Of a stretch of DNA of 64,000 nucleotides, positions 54,247-64,000 are shown in pieces. Where the stretch lies: NCBI GenBank assembly GCA_049601915.1, contig JBMYRB010000002.1:186001-250000 (forward strand). The letters are read 5' to 3'. The DNA comes from UBA8079 sp049601915. GTDB lineage: Bacteria > Pseudomonadota > Alphaproteobacteria > UBA6615. Under the pieces are notes generated by a model, which was given only the letters and a program-made list of their open reading frames with translations, searched no databases and was not told where the DNA came from. The translations under genes were made by a program, and so were the position numbers. Numbering within the stretch: the stretch's first letter is position 1; every line of letters starts with the position of its first letter.

Positions 54247-56088
54247 GTGTTGAGTTTTATTGTCGTTCAGGCGATTACGGGACTGGCCAGTGCAGCGTCC
54301 CTGTTCTTGATCGCGGTCGGATTGTCGATCGTGTTCGGGGTCACCCGGGTCGTCAACTTTGCGCATGGCTCGCTCTACATGCTCGGCGCTTATCTCGCAT
54401 TCAGCTTTGCTGTGGCCTTCGGCGACAGCTTTGCTGGCTATCTAGCGGCGATCCTGCTGGCCACAATCGTGGTCGGCGGCCTCGGCGCGGTCATGGAGAC
54501 CAGCCTGCTGCGGCGGATCTACCGCGCCCCCGAACTGTTCCAGCTGCTCGCGACATTCGGGGTCGTGCTCGTTGTACAGGATCTAACGCGGATCATCTGG
54601 GGCGCGGATGACCTTTTTGCGCCGCGCATGCCCGGCCTCGATGGCGCCATCAATATTCTCGGCCATGCGGTTCCCGAATATGACCTGTTTCTGATCGTCG
54701 TCGCGTTCGTGGTGCTCGGTGGCCTGTGGGCGCTGTTCCGGCACACGCGGTTTGGCGTGCTTGTGCGCGCGGCCACCGAGGATCGTGAGATGGTCGCCGC
54801 GCTCGGAATCGATCAGCGCTGGCTTTTCACCGGCGCCTTCATTCTCGGCGCGGCCCTGGCCGGGTTGGGTGGTGCGCTGCAGATACCCCGCCAGGCGGCG
54901 AGCCTGTCGATGGATCTGAACATCATCGTCGATGCGTTTGTCGTCGTCGTGGTTGGCGGCATGGGGTCCATCACGGGCGCCTTCGTGGCGGCGGTGCTGA
55001 TTAGCGAATTGCTCGCCTTCGGCGTGGTGATCTTGCCCGAAATCACCCTGGTTCTGATCTTCCTGGTCATGGCGGTCACGCTGGTGCTGAAGCCGAGCGG
55101 ACTTTTCGGGCGGCCGGAATTCACAACTGCTGAAGACCGACGCAACCCCGACCCGCCTTTACGCGCCGGCGATGGTCTCAGCCGAATCTTCTGGTTGGCG
55201 TTGCTGGCCGTGGGCGTGGCGGCGCCGCTGTTCATCGGTGATTTCACGATCGTGGTGCTGACGGAGATCGCGATCCTGGCCCTGTTCGCCGCGAGCCTGC
55301 ATTTCCTGCTCTGGGGCGGCGGGCTGATCACCTTCGGGCATGCGGCCTATTTCGGGCTCGGGGCTTATGGGTCGGGCCTAGCGGTGTTCCACTTGTCGCT
55401 GGGGATGGCCCCGGCGCTGTTGCTGGCGCCTCTGGCCGGAGCGGCCGGGGCTCTCTTGTTCGGTTGGTTCTGTGTGCGGCTGTCGGGCATCTATATGGCC
55501 ATGCTGACCCTGGCCTTCGCGCAGATCGCCTGGTCGACCGCGTTCCAGTGGATCAGTTTCACAGGCGGTGACAACGGCATACTAGGTGTCTGGCCGAGTG
55601 ACTGGGCGTCAGACCCTGTTATCTTCTATTACTTGGCATTCGCCGTGTGCGCGGCCGTGATTTGGGGATTGCGGCACATGGTTTACAGCCCGTTCGGATA
55701 CACGCTACGTGCGACCCGTGATTCTGCCCTGCGGTCGGCTGCGATCGGGGTGGACGTGACCCGGCATCGATGGCTCGCATTCACCCTGGCGGGTGCCGCA
55801 GCCGGTGTGGCGGGCGGCTTCTTCGCCTTCGCCAAGGGCAGCGTGTTTCCCGACGTGCTGTTTGTCTCTACCTCGGTCGACGGGTTGGTGATGGTGCTGC
55901 TTGGCGGGTTGCAATCACTGGCCGGACCGATTTTGGGGGCGATTGCACTGACGGAGATCGAGACGGAGCTGACGCGCCTGACCGATCTCTGGCAATTGTG
56001 TCTGGGCATTCTGATTATCGTTCTCGTCGTGGTGCTGCCGCATGGCCTCGCCGGCTTGTCATCGATTTTGCGACGGCGGTCGGCATGA
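54247..56088 (+). CDS. fused LivH-LivM ABC transporter permease
   Basis: The 613-residue protein is LivH-like in residues about 1-285 (VTRVVNFAHGSLYMLGAYLAF, MVAALGIDQRWLFTGAFI, VGGMGSITGAFVAAVL) and LivM-like in residues about 315-610 (FLLWGGGLITFGHAAYFGLGAYG, ATRDSALRSAAIGVDVTRHRW, LGGLQSLAGPILGAI). Between them is a short hydrophilic linker (EDRRNPDPPLRAGD). Fusion replaces two separate genes and fixes stoichiometry. Start GTG at 54247 or TTG at 54250 follows GGAGGA. Its end overlaps the ATPase ATG by 4 bases. Confidence 0.9.
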   Translation: MLSFIVVQAITGLASAASLFLIAVGLSIVFGVTRVVNFAHGSLYMLGAYLAFSFAVAFGDSFAGYLAAILLATIVVGGLGAVMETSLLRRIYRAPELFQLLATFGVVLVVQDLTRIIWGADDLFAPRMPGLDGAINILGHAVPEYDLFLIVVAFVVLGGLWALFRHTRFGVLVRAATEDREMVAALGIDQRWLFTGAFILGAALAGLGGALQIPRQAASLSMDLNIIVDAFVVVVVGGMGSITGAFVAAVLISELLAFGVVILPEITLVLIFLVMAVTLVLKPSGLFGRPEFTTAEDRRNPDPPLRAGDGLSRIFWLALLAVGVAAPLFIGDFTIVVLTEIAILALFAASLHFLLWGGGLITFGHAAYFGLGAYGSGLAVFHLSLGMAPALLLAPLAGAAGALLFGWFCVRLSGIYMAMLTLAFAQIAWSTAFQWISFTGGDNGILGVWPSDWASDPVIFYYLAFAVCAAVIWGLRHMVYSPFGYTLRATRDSALRSAAIGVDVTRHRWLAFTLAGAAAGVAGGFFAFAKGSVFPDVLFVSTSVDGLVMVLLGGLQSLAGPILGAIALTEIETELTRLTDLWQLCLGILIIVLVVVLPHGLAGLSSILRRRSA

Positions 56089-56846
56089 GCGTGCTGCAGA
56101 TCGAACGACTTTCCAAGGCGTTTGGCGGTGTGCAGGCGGTCGGCGGCGTCTCCTTCGCGGTCGCACCGGGGCAGCGGGTCGCGTTGATCGGACCCAACGG
56201 TGCGGGCAAGACGACGCTGTTCAACTGCATCAACGGCCAGTTGCGGCCCGACGACGGCCGGATACACATGTCCGGGCGCGATGTTACGGGGCAAGCGCCG
56301 CACCGGATCTGGCGCCATGGCGTGGGGCGTACCTTCCAGATCACGGCAACATTCGCCAGCATGACGGTTGTCGAGAATATTCAGGTCGCACTTGCGTCAG
56401 CCGATGGGGCGGCGACCGGCCTCCTGCGGCGGCTGGGTGAACGGTATCTGGACGAGGCCGGGGAACTGGTCGAGCTGGTCGGGCTCGCGGCCCGTGGCGG
56501 CGACGCGACGGTGGAACTGCCCTATGGCGATCTCAAGCGATTGGAGCTCGCCGTGGCGATGACCAATCGGCCCTCGCTGCTATTGATGGACGAGCCCACG
56601 GCGGGCATGGCTGTCGATGCGCGCGGCGGGATGATGGAGCTGGTGGACTTGATGGTTGCGGAGCGGGGCGTGGCGGTGCTTTTCACCGAACACGACATGG
56701 ATGTTGTGTTTGGCCACGCGGACCGGGTGATTGTTCTCGACCGGGGCCAGGTGATCGCCGAGGGGAGCCCGGACGAAATTCGCGCAGACGAGAATGTGCA
56801 GGCCGTCTATCTCGGCAGCTTCGATGCAGACGAGGCGGTGACATGA
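56085..56846 (+). CDS. LivG-type ABC transporter ATPase 2
   Basis: The 253-residue ATPase has Walker A LIGPNGAGKTTLFN (residues about 34-47), FQITATFASMTVVENIQ, ABC signature ELPYGDLKRLELAVAMT and Walker B LLLMDEPTAGM, with FTEHDMDVVF as the switch. The ATG overlaps the TGA of the permease. An in-frame extension upstream lies inside the permease gene and is not used. Confidence 0.9.
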   Translation: MSVLQIERLSKAFGGVQAVGGVSFAVAPGQRVALIGPNGAGKTTLFNCINGQLRPDDGRIHMSGRDVTGQAPHRIWRHGVGRTFQITATFASMTVVENIQVALASADGAATGLLRRLGERYLDEAGELVELVGLAARGGDATVELPYGDLKRLELAVAMTNRPSLLLMDEPTAGMAVDARGGMMELVDLMVAERGVAVLFTEHDMDVVFGHADRVIVLDRGQVIAEGSPDEIRADENVQAVYLGSFDADEAVT

Positions 56847-57556
56847 GCGATCCGGCGCTGCGTTTGACGGGCCTCGAGGCCTTCCACGGCACCGCGCAGG
56901 CGCTGTTCGGCGTCGATCTCGAAGTACCGTCCGGGGCGGTCACGGTGCTGCTCGGCCGCAATGGCGCGGGGAAGTCGACGACCCTCAAAGCGGCCATGGG
57001 GCTGGTGGATGTACGCGCCGGGCGTGTGTTTGTCGGCGCGCGCGATGTGACGGGGGAGGCGTCCCACACGATCGCCCGCGCGGGCCTCGGCTACGTGCCG
57101 GAGACACGGCGGGTTTTCGGCGGTCTCAGTGTGGACGAAAACCTCCGCGTGGGTGAGCGCGCCGGCGATGCCGATAGCGTGACGTGGACTCGCGAGCGAA
57201 TTTTCGATTTGTTCCCGCCGCTCGCCGGGATGCGCGATCGCCAGGCCGGTCAGTTGTCGGGCGGCGAACAGCAGATGCTGACGATCGCACGCACACTGAT
57301 GGGGAATCCGCAGATCATCTTGCTGGATGAACCCTCGGAGGGGCTGGCGCCGGTGATCGTGCAACAGATCGCCGCGACGATAGGCACGCTCGCCGCCGAG
57401 GGATTGACGGTTCTTCTGTCGGAGCAGAATGTTCGCTTCGCCACCCATGTGGCGAGCCGGGCCGCGGTCATCGAGCGGGGCCGTATTCTTGTCGAGGGTC
57501 CGATCGCGGACATCGCGGCCGATGAGAGCGTGCGCGAGGCCTATCTGACGCCCTGA
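56843..57556 (+). CDS. LivF-type ABC transporter ATPase 2
   Basis: The 237-residue ATPase has LLGRNGAGKSTTLKAAMG (Walker A), LGYVPETRRVFGGLSVDENL, signature GQLSGGEQQMLTIARTL, Walker B IILLDEPSEGLAP and LLSEQN. It overlaps the LivG-type gene by 4 bases and ends the operon. It is convergent with the Usg-like gene, 15 bases away. Confidence 0.9.
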   Translation: MSDPALRLTGLEAFHGTAQALFGVDLEVPSGAVTVLLGRNGAGKSTTLKAAMGLVDVRAGRVFVGARDVTGEASHTIARAGLGYVPETRRVFGGLSVDENLRVGERAGDADSVTWTRERIFDLFPPLAGMRDRQAGQLSGGEQQMLTIARTLMGNPQIILLDEPSEGLAPVIVQQIAATIGTLAAEGLTVLLSEQNVRFATHVASRAAVIERGRILVEGPIADIAADESVREAYLTP

Positions 57557-57571
57557 ACCGGGACGAGATCC

Positions 57572-57847
57572 TCAGTGCAGGTCGAACGACTTTTCGACGT
57601 TGCGGAACTTCGGTGGCGTGATGATTCCCGTGTGCCCGACCCGGACCGAATGCAACGGCCCGTCGAGATTCTCGGTCCAGAAATCCAGGAACTTGTGCAG
57701 CTTGGGAAACTCTGGCGGGTAGTCGAGATTTTGCCAGACGAAACTCTGGAGAATGCCGGGTTGATCGGGCATGTGATAGATGATCTCGGCGGTGGTCATC
57801 CGCCACCCTTCCAGCTGTAACGCCATGTTCCTGTGTATCTCTGACAC
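57572..57847 (-). CDS. usg: Usg-like family protein
   Basis: The 91-residue protein matches the small Usg-like family, known from a Caulobacter tryptophan operon region and restricted largely to alphaproteobacteria. Conserved parts are LEGWRMTTAEIIYHMPDQPG, LQSFVWQNLDYPPEFP, LHKFLDFWTENLDGPLHSVRV and GHTGIITPPKFR. Function is not known. It sits between the Liv-type operon and the groES promoter and is divergent from groES. Confidence 0.8.
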   Translation of the reverse strand: MSEIHRNMALQLEGWRMTTAEIIYHMPDQPGILQSFVWQNLDYPPEFPKLHKFLDFWTENLDGPLHSVRVGHTGIITPPKFRNVEKSFDLH

Positions 57848-58020
57848 CTCAATGTTTGAACAAACCGAATCGCCAGGAGATCGGAATTATCCCGAGGGAC
57901 AGCTGCATCGGCAACAAAAAAAACTCTTAGCAACAAGGCATTAGTACCGATCGGCGTCGAGTGCTTCTAACGAACTGGGATGCCGGGGCAAAAAAGTTCG
58001 TTTTCCACGCTGACCGCGGG

Positions 58021-58049
58021 TTGACAGAGCCTAGCCGGACCACTATCTG
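58021..58049 (+). promoter_or_regulatory. sigma-70-type promoter of groES-groEL
   Basis: TTGACA and TATCTG are separated by exactly 17 bases. The CIRCE operator begins 2 bases after the -10 hexamer, so it overlaps the expected transcription start. Confidence 0.75.
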
Positions 58050-58050
58050 T

Positions 58051-58077
58051 TTGGCACTCACGCGGGATGAGTGCTAG
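58051..58077. promoter_or_regulatory. CIRCE operator for HrcA
   Basis: TTGGCACTC, 9 bases, GAGTGCTAG match the CIRCE consensus (TTAGCACTC-N9-GAGTGCTAA) with one change per arm. HrcA is expected to bind here and repress groES-groEL until heat or misfolded protein relieves it. The start of groES is 51 bases downstream. Confidence 0.92.
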
Positions 58078-58127
58078 TAACTCGGCGAGACCGCGAAATT
58101 ATTCATATAATACAGGAGGATAAGGGG

Positions 58128-58442
58128 ATGAGCTTTCGCCCTTTGCATGACCGGGTAGTGGTGCGTCGCGTCGGTTCCGACGAGAAGACGGCGGGTGGCA
58201 TCATTATTCCGGATACGGCCCAGGAAAAACCTTCGGAAGGCGAAGTCGTCTCCGTGGGCCCCGGCGGTCGCACCGAAGACGGCAAGGCCATTGCCATGGA
58301 TGTGAAGGCCGGTGATCGGGTCCTGTTCGGCAAGTGGTCGGGCACGGAAGTTTCGATCGACGGCGAAGAGCTCCTGATCATGAAGGAGTCCGACATCATG
58401 GGCGTCATCGAGGCCAAGAAGAAATCCAAGAAGGCCGCTTAA
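58128..58442 (+). CDS. groES: co-chaperonin GroES
   Basis: The 104-residue cap of the chaperonin has FRPLHDRVVVRRVGSDEKTAGG (mobile loop to residue about 30) and IVLFGKWSGTEV-like beta-barrel strands (LFGKWSGTEVSIDGEE) with EKSDIMG-type ending. ACAGGAGG lies upstream; ATG at 58128 is chosen over earlier in-frame starts in the leader. It is slightly longer than typical GroES because of a Lys-rich tail (AKKKSKKAA). groEL follows after 27 bases. Confidence 0.96.
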   Translation: MSFRPLHDRVVVRRVGSDEKTAGGIIIPDTAQEKPSEGEVVSVGPGGRTEDGKAIAMDVKAGDRVLFGKWSGTEVSIDGEELLIMKESDIMGVIEAKKKSKKAA

Positions 58443-58469
58443 TCAGTTTCCGCAGAAGGAGAATTTCAA

Positions 58470-60122
<1,653 letters not shown>

Positions 60123-60150
60123 GCCAGTCCCTACCGGGCAAGACAAAGAG

Positions 60151-60184
60151 GGCCGCACCGGTAACGGTGCGGCCCTTTTTCTTT
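60151..60184 (+). terminator. intrinsic terminator of groES-groEL
   Basis: GGGCCGCACC and GGTGCGGCCC form a 10-base stem (11 with the G-C pair flanking the GTAA loop), followed by TTTTCTTT. It lies 28 bases after the groEL stop. Confidence 0.9.
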
Positions 60185-60207
60185 GGGCGTTGTTCAACTC
60201 CGAGATC

Positions 60208-60288
60208 CGTCATACGCGGACTTGATCCGCGCATTTGTCTCGCTGTCGGGTGGCCCAGGAGATGCCCGGATCAAGTTCGGGCATGACG
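60208..60288. repeat. dispersed palindromic repeat, copy 5
   Basis: It begins CGTCATACGCGGACTTGATC and ends with an arm reading GATCAAGTTCGGGCATGACG. It is about 81 bases long, between the groEL terminator and the convergent beta-hydroxyacid dehydrogenase gene. Confidence 0.85.
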
Positions 60289-60304
60289 CTATTTTTGGAA
60301 GCCT

Positions 60305-61186
60305 CTACTCTTCCTCGACCGCGCGGATAATGCCCGCCTGGTCGAGATCGGCCCAGCCGCGGTCAATCATCTTCTGCCAGAGCTCGAGGTTAGTTTTCAC
60401 GGACAGAAGGTCGATGCCGACCTGCTCGGCCAGTTCGAGGGCCTGCAGGATGTCCTTGTGATGCACGGACGCGCGGCCATGGGGTTCGAACGCGCGTTCG
60501 ACCATGCGCCCTCCATGTAGGTCGAGAACGCGGGATTCGGCGAAACCGCCGAGCAGGGCCTCGCGCACTTTCGCGGGATCGACGCCGGCGCGTTCGGCCA
60601 GCGTCAGGCCCTCGGCGACTGCGGCGAGCGTGACCCCCACGATCGCCTGGTTGGCAGTCTTGGTGACCTGGCCGGCCCCTACATCGCCGATATGGGTGAC
60701 GTTCTGGCCGAGGACCTCAAACACGGGCAACACGCGCGGCAGCACATCTTCTTCGGCGCCGATCATGATCGTGAGGTTGCCCGCTTCGGCGCCCACGGTG
60801 CCGCCCGAGACCGGGGCGTCGACATAGTGGGCGCCCAGCGCCTGTGCTTCTTCGGCCCAAGCGCGGGTCTCACGCGCCTTGGTGGTGCCCATGTCGATGA
60901 CAATTTTGCCGGCGGACAGGCCCGCGAACACGCCGGTCTCACCATGCAGGACTTTGTCCACGGATGGCGTGTCTGTGACCATGAGAATGGTGATGTCGCT
61001 AGCCGCGGCCACGTCGCGCGGGGTGGCTGCCGTGTTCATGCCAAGCGCCGCCATTTCCTCGGCGGGGCCGGGGCTTCGGCTCGTGACCGTGACAGACGCG
61101 CCGCCCTCGAACAGGTTTCGCGCCATCGGTTTGCCCATCAGGCCGAGGCCGATAAACCCGATCTTCGTGCCGTAGAGGGTGGTCAA
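60305..61186 (-). CDS. NAD(P)-dependent beta-hydroxyacid dehydrogenase (HIBADH / tartronate semialdehyde reductase family)
   Basis: The 293-residue protein has the NAD-binding GFIGLGLMGKPMARNL (residues about 9-24), DAPVSGGTVGAEAGNL for the substrate region and the catalytic Lys in TKTANQAIVG. The family includes 3-hydroxyisobutyrate dehydrogenase and 2-hydroxy-3-oxopropionate reductase; the preference here is uncertain. It begins 14 bases before the TerB-like gene end on the same strand. Confidence 0.88.
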   Translation of the reverse strand: MTTLYGTKIGFIGLGLMGKPMARNLFEGGASVTVTSRSPGPAEEMAALGMNTAATPRDVAAASDITILMVTDTPSVDKVLHGETGVFAGLSAGKIVIDMGTTKARETRAWAEEAQALGAHYVDAPVSGGTVGAEAGNLTIMIGAEEDVLPRVLPVFEVLGQNVTHIGDVGAGQVTKTANQAIVGVTLAAVAEGLTLAERAGVDPAKVREALLGGFAESRVLDLHGGRMVERAFEPHGRASVHHKDILQALELAEQVGIDLLSVKTNLELWQKMIDRGWADLDQAGIIRAVEEE

Positions 61187-61200
61187 GATACGCTCGCGGC

Positions 61201-61605
61201 CTAAACGGGCGCGTAACGCGCGCTCGCGGCCCGCTCGATGGCGGCGGCCGTCAGGCGTTCGATGTTCAGCGAATGGCGGAGCATCTCGAGCAAGCGCAGC
61301 TCTTCCTGGCTGGCCTTCTCGTCGGCAATGGCGATGTCGCAGGCGAGAACATAGGCGGTATCGCGCAGCCGTTCGGGAAGCGCGTCGCGAATCTGGCCGA
61401 TCGCATCGTCCAGCCCGTCCTCCTTGGACAGCAGGTCGGCGCAGTCGCGCGCAATATCCGTGAGCTGTTCGGTGTCGAAGCCGGAGAAAACCGGCAACTG
61501 GCTGACCATCTCGCCGATCCGGCCGATCTCCGAATCGGTCATGTCGCTGTCGGCGGCGGAGACCATGACCATGGTGTAGACAAGGGCGGTCTGGGAATCG
61601 ATCAT
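61201..61605 (-). CDS. TerB-like tellurite-resistance domain protein
   Basis: The 134-residue all-helical protein resembles TerB-domain proteins: the SAADSDMTDSEIGRIGEMV acidic helix hairpin and ACDIAIADEKASQEELRLLEML repeat of that motif. AGGAAG lies about 9 bases before ATG 61605. TerB-like proteins bind metals and act in envelope or stress responses, but for single-gene members the role is unknown. It may be cotranscribed with the dehydrogenase. Confidence 0.82.
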   Translation of the reverse strand: MIDSQTALVYTMVMVSAADSDMTDSEIGRIGEMVSQLPVFSGFDTEQLTDIARDCADLLSKEDGLDDAIGQIRDALPERLRDTAYVLACDIAIADEKASQEELRLLEMLRHSLNIERLTAAAIERAASARYAPV

Positions 61606-61732
61606 TTCAAATTGCTTCCTTACAGGTGCGTGGCTCGTTAAAGCGGCCGGGAGGTGTGGCGTCAAGCGGTCTTCGCCGGGTTCGCCCAAAGTCCGTATCG
61701 ACGCATCATCGGACCCCCAATAGGTTGGGCCT

Positions 61733-62671
61733 ATGTCTGCCGTAATCAATGTCGCCATTCCGGTTTTTGCAATCATGCTCGCGGGCTATCTCGCGGGACG
61801 ATTTCGTATTCTTGGTGAATCGAGCTCGGAGGCGTTGAACGCCTTTGTCTATTGGTTCGCTCTGCCGCCGGTCCTGTTCCTGTCGATGGCGAGTGTGCCC
61901 GTCCGCGAAATCTTCGACTGGCCGTTCATCTGGACCCTTCTGGGGGGCATGGCGATCGTCGCGATCCCGTCGCTCATCCTTGCGCGCACGCTGTTCCGCA
62001 ACAGCCTCAGCGGGGTCACCTTGCACGGACTAACAGGTGTGTTCGCCAACACCGGTTATATGGGCATTCCGCTGTTCCTGGCCGCGTTCGGGCCAGAGGG
62101 GGCCCTGCCGGCCGTGATCGCGACGGCGGTCAACAACGCGGTGTTGCTCGGGTTAACGATACTGCTGATCGAGATGGACGGCGGAAGCGGGCCCTCGCCA
62201 TTGCGCGTGTTCGCGAACGCCGTTGGCGCGGTGGTGCGCGGGCCGCTGTTCGTGGCGCCCCTGGCCGGCATCCTGTGGTCCTGGTCGGGCCTCGGCCTGC
62301 CGGAGCCGGCGGCCAACTTCTTTGCGCTGATGGGGGCTGCGGCCGCACCCTGTGCCCTATTCGCGATAGGCCTGTTCATGGTTAGCAAGCGGATCACGAG
62401 CGGCGCACCGGAAGTCGGCTGGATGGTGTTCGTGAAGCTGATCGCCCAGCCGCTGGTCACATGGTGGCTGGCCGTGGAGGTCTTCGCGCTTGATTTCGAA
62501 ACGACCCGCGGGGTTGTGCTGATCGCAGCCCTGCCCACCGGGGCGCTCGCCTTTGTGGTGGCCCAGAAGTACGGGGTCTTCGTGCAACGCTGCTCGGCTG
62601 CGATTCTCGTCTCGACGATTGTGTCCGTGGTGACTGTCAGCGCGTTGCTCGCCTGGTTCGGGAGCGGCTAG
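61733..62671 (+). CDS. AEC family transporter (auxin efflux carrier type)
   Basis: The 312-residue membrane protein has about 10 hydrophobic segments, with IPVFAIMLAGYLAGRF near the N-terminus and the GVFANTGYMGIPLFLAAFG motif (about residues 101-119). The family moves malonate, dicarboxylates or other weak acids. It diverges from the TerB-like gene, and its stop overlaps that of the helicase gene (CTAG). Confidence 0.87.
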   Translation: MSAVINVAIPVFAIMLAGYLAGRFRILGESSSEALNAFVYWFALPPVLFLSMASVPVREIFDWPFIWTLLGGMAIVAIPSLILARTLFRNSLSGVTLHGLTGVFANTGYMGIPLFLAAFGPEGALPAVIATAVNNAVLLGLTILLIEMDGGSGPSPLRVFANAVGAVVRGPLFVAPLAGILWSWSGLGLPEPAANFFALMGAAAAPCALFAIGLFMVSKRITSGAPEVGWMVFVKLIAQPLVTWWLAVEVFALDFETTRGVVLIAALPTGALAFVVAQKYGVFVQRCSAAILVSTIVSVVTVSALLAWFGSG

Positions 62672-64000
62672 CGGGACAGAAAATCCTCCGTTGCTTCGAT
62701 GGCGTCGACCAGTCCGACCCGCTCGGGCACCACGCCGTCGGGAAACGCACCGAACAGGCGTGTGGGTGTTGCGGCGTCGAGGATCGTAAACACACCCTTG
62801 TCACCCTTGCGCCGGATGAGCCTGCCATAGGCCTGCGACAGGCGTAGCCGTGCGATGAGGTCGTCATGGTCCCGGCCGCCGAACGCCTCGCGTCGTGCGC
62901 GATGCAGGATCGTCGGGCGCGGCCACGGAATGCGGTCGAAGGCGAGCATGCGCAGCGAACGGCCCGGCACGTCGACGCCGTCCCGCACGGCGTCGGTGCC
63001 CAGCAGGCAGGCGTCGGTCTCGGCGCGGAAAATATCGATCAGGGTGGCCACGTTCAGGGAATCCACATGCTGGGCGTAGAGCGGCAGTCCGGCGGTGTAG
63101 AGCGCGTCGGCGATGCGTGTATGGACTTGGCGCAAGCGCGCGATCGACGTGAACAGGCCGAGCCCGCCGCCGCCGGAAGCAATGAACAACTCGCGCATGG
63201 CAGCTGCCATCTGGTCCGCATCGTTTCGGCGCACATCGGTGACCACGAACACGCGGGTTTGTTCGGCATAGTCGAAGGGGGAGGCGACGCGGGTGTGAAG
63301 CGCGGGTAACAGAAAATGCACGGCACCCGTGCGTGCATCCGCGCTTGCCCAGTCGGTGGTCGCCTCATCAGGTGTGTCCGGGTCTGTGTCGCGAGTCCGG
63401 TCGGTCAGCGTGGCCGATGTGATGACCATGCCATGGGCGATGGGTGCCATCGCTTGCGCAAAGGGTTCGGTGGGGTCGACCCAATGCCGGTACAGGCCGG
63501 CGTCAAGTTCGCGGCCGTCGATCCGCTCCACCTCGATCCAGTCCACGAAGGCGCTCGATACCGGTTCGTTGATCGCATCCAGCATGTCGATCCAGGCACC
63601 GATCAGCATTTCCGCACGCCGCTGCAAGGCACGCGCAACCGCCTCGATCCGCACGCGCGTGGCGCTGTCGAGTTCATCGGCATCGGCGTCCAGCCGTTGG
63701 ATCAGCTGGGCGCAGAGCTTGCGCAGCGGCGTGGCCAGGGCGACGAGATGCTCGCGCAGGGCCGCGGCGGCGTCGGGCATGCCGTCCGAAGGGGGACGGA
63801 CCTCGGTTTCGAGAGAGTAAGGACCATCGCCGGACTTGGCGCGGGCGAAGACCTGTTCGCGGACCTCGGCGAGGAAGGCCTCGGCTGGTCCCTCGGTCAT
63901 GGCGCCCGACAGGCGATTGAGCCAGCCGGGTGCGGGCAGGATTTGTGCTGCCTCGAGGGCCGCCGCGAGTGCGTCGGCAGCATCGGTATCGTCTGCTGCG
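62668..64000 (-). CDS. DinG-family ATP-dependent DNA helicase (5' part outside window)
   Basis: Only the C-terminal portion is present; the frame is open past 63900 to the right edge (AADDTDAADALAAALEAAQ near the edge), so the Met at 63900 is internal. Helicase motifs near the end are TSATLTDRTRDTDP, FIASGGGGLGLFTSIARL (motif IV region), GVDVPGRSLRMLAFDRIPWPRP (motif V) and SQAYGRLIRRKGDKGVF (motif VI, QxxGRxxR). DinG/XPD-like enzymes unwind DNA and many carry a [4Fe-4S] cluster; the cluster region lies outside the window, so it cannot be checked. The stop overlaps that of the transporter. Confidence 0.88.
   Translation of the reverse strand, partial: AADDTDAADALAAALEAAQILPAPGWLNRLSGAMTEGPAEAFLAEVREQVFARAKSGDGPYSLETEVRPPSDGMPDAAAALREHLVALATPLRKLCAQLIQRLDADADELDSATRVRIEAVARALQRRAEMLIGAWIDMLDAINEPVSSAFVDWIEVERIDGRELDAGLYRHWVDPTEPFAQAMAPIAHGMVITSATLTDRTRDTDPDTPDEATTDWASADARTGAVHFLLPALHTRVASPFDYAEQTRVFVVTDVRRNDADQMAAAMRELFIASGGGGLGLFTSIARLRQVHTRIADALYTAGLPLYAQHVDSLNVATLIDIFRAETDACLLGTDAVRDGVDVPGRSLRMLAFDRIPWPRPTILHRARREAFGGRDHDDLIARLRLSQAYGRLIRRKGDKGVFTILDAATPTRLFGAFPDGVVPERVGLVDAIEATEDFLSR

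Overview
The window is a high-GC, gene-dense chromosomal segment, most likely from an alphaproteobacterium of the Rhodospirillales or a related lineage. This rests on content: a Usg-like gene, a ligase-associated helicase/PdeM repair pair, a fused gamma-alpha KorA with KorB, CIRCE-controlled groES-groEL, a box benzoyl-CoA route, several LivK/LivHMGF-type transporters, and a dispersed palindromic repeat of a kind often seen in alphaproteobacteria. No rRNA, tRNA, integrase, insertion sequence or CRISPR array was recognised, and no intergenic gap exceeds about 300 bases.

Layout. 1-6.7 kb: a gamma-glutamyltransferase cut by the window edge, a methyltransferase, a dienelactone-hydrolase-like enzyme, two overlapping GST-like genes, a muconolactone-isomerase-like protein and a DASS anion transporter. 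6.9-21.9 kb: acyl-CoA and aromatic catabolism, with two hydratase/dehydrogenase fusions, acyl-CoA dehydrogenase, acyl-CoA ligase, two MaoC paralogues, a phosphotransferase, an Old Yellow Enzyme, SDRs and a MarR regulator. A decayed amidohydrolase lies next to an N-carbamoyl-amino-acid-hydrolase-like gene. 22-32 kb: RidA, a complete five-gene Liv-type ABC transporter, and the divergent boxC-boxB-benzoate-CoA ligase operon. boxA is not in the window.

32-41 kb: an alpha/beta hydrolase, then a dihydroorotase homologue, hisI and a CobW/COG0523 GTPase. This trio resembles zinc-starvation clusters, and both enzymes lack one canonical zinc ligand. Then come an enoyl-CoA hydratase, an MFS carrier, a broken 2OG-Fe(II) oxygenase, a sterol-desaturase-family enzyme and a quinone reductase. 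41-47 kb: a HIT protein, DEXH helicase, PdeM and photolyase form a DNA-repair block, interrupted by an antisense secreted-protein gene carrying an in-frame TGA. 47-57.6 kb: heme A synthase, KorAB, an adrenodoxin-reductase-type flavoprotein, and a second Liv-type transporter with its two permeases fused. 57.6-64 kb: Usg, groES-groEL, a beta-hydroxyacid dehydrogenase, a TerB-like protein, an AEC transporter and a DinG-type helicase cut by the right edge.

Two genome-scale patterns stand out. Five copies of one palindromic repeat (ends CGTCATG/CATGACG) each sit between convergent genes, and four other convergent pairs share a YTAG tetranucleotide so that their stop codons overlap. Three genes carry apparent nonsense or frameshift lesions, suggesting ongoing gene loss or, if this is a metagenomic assembly, sequence error.
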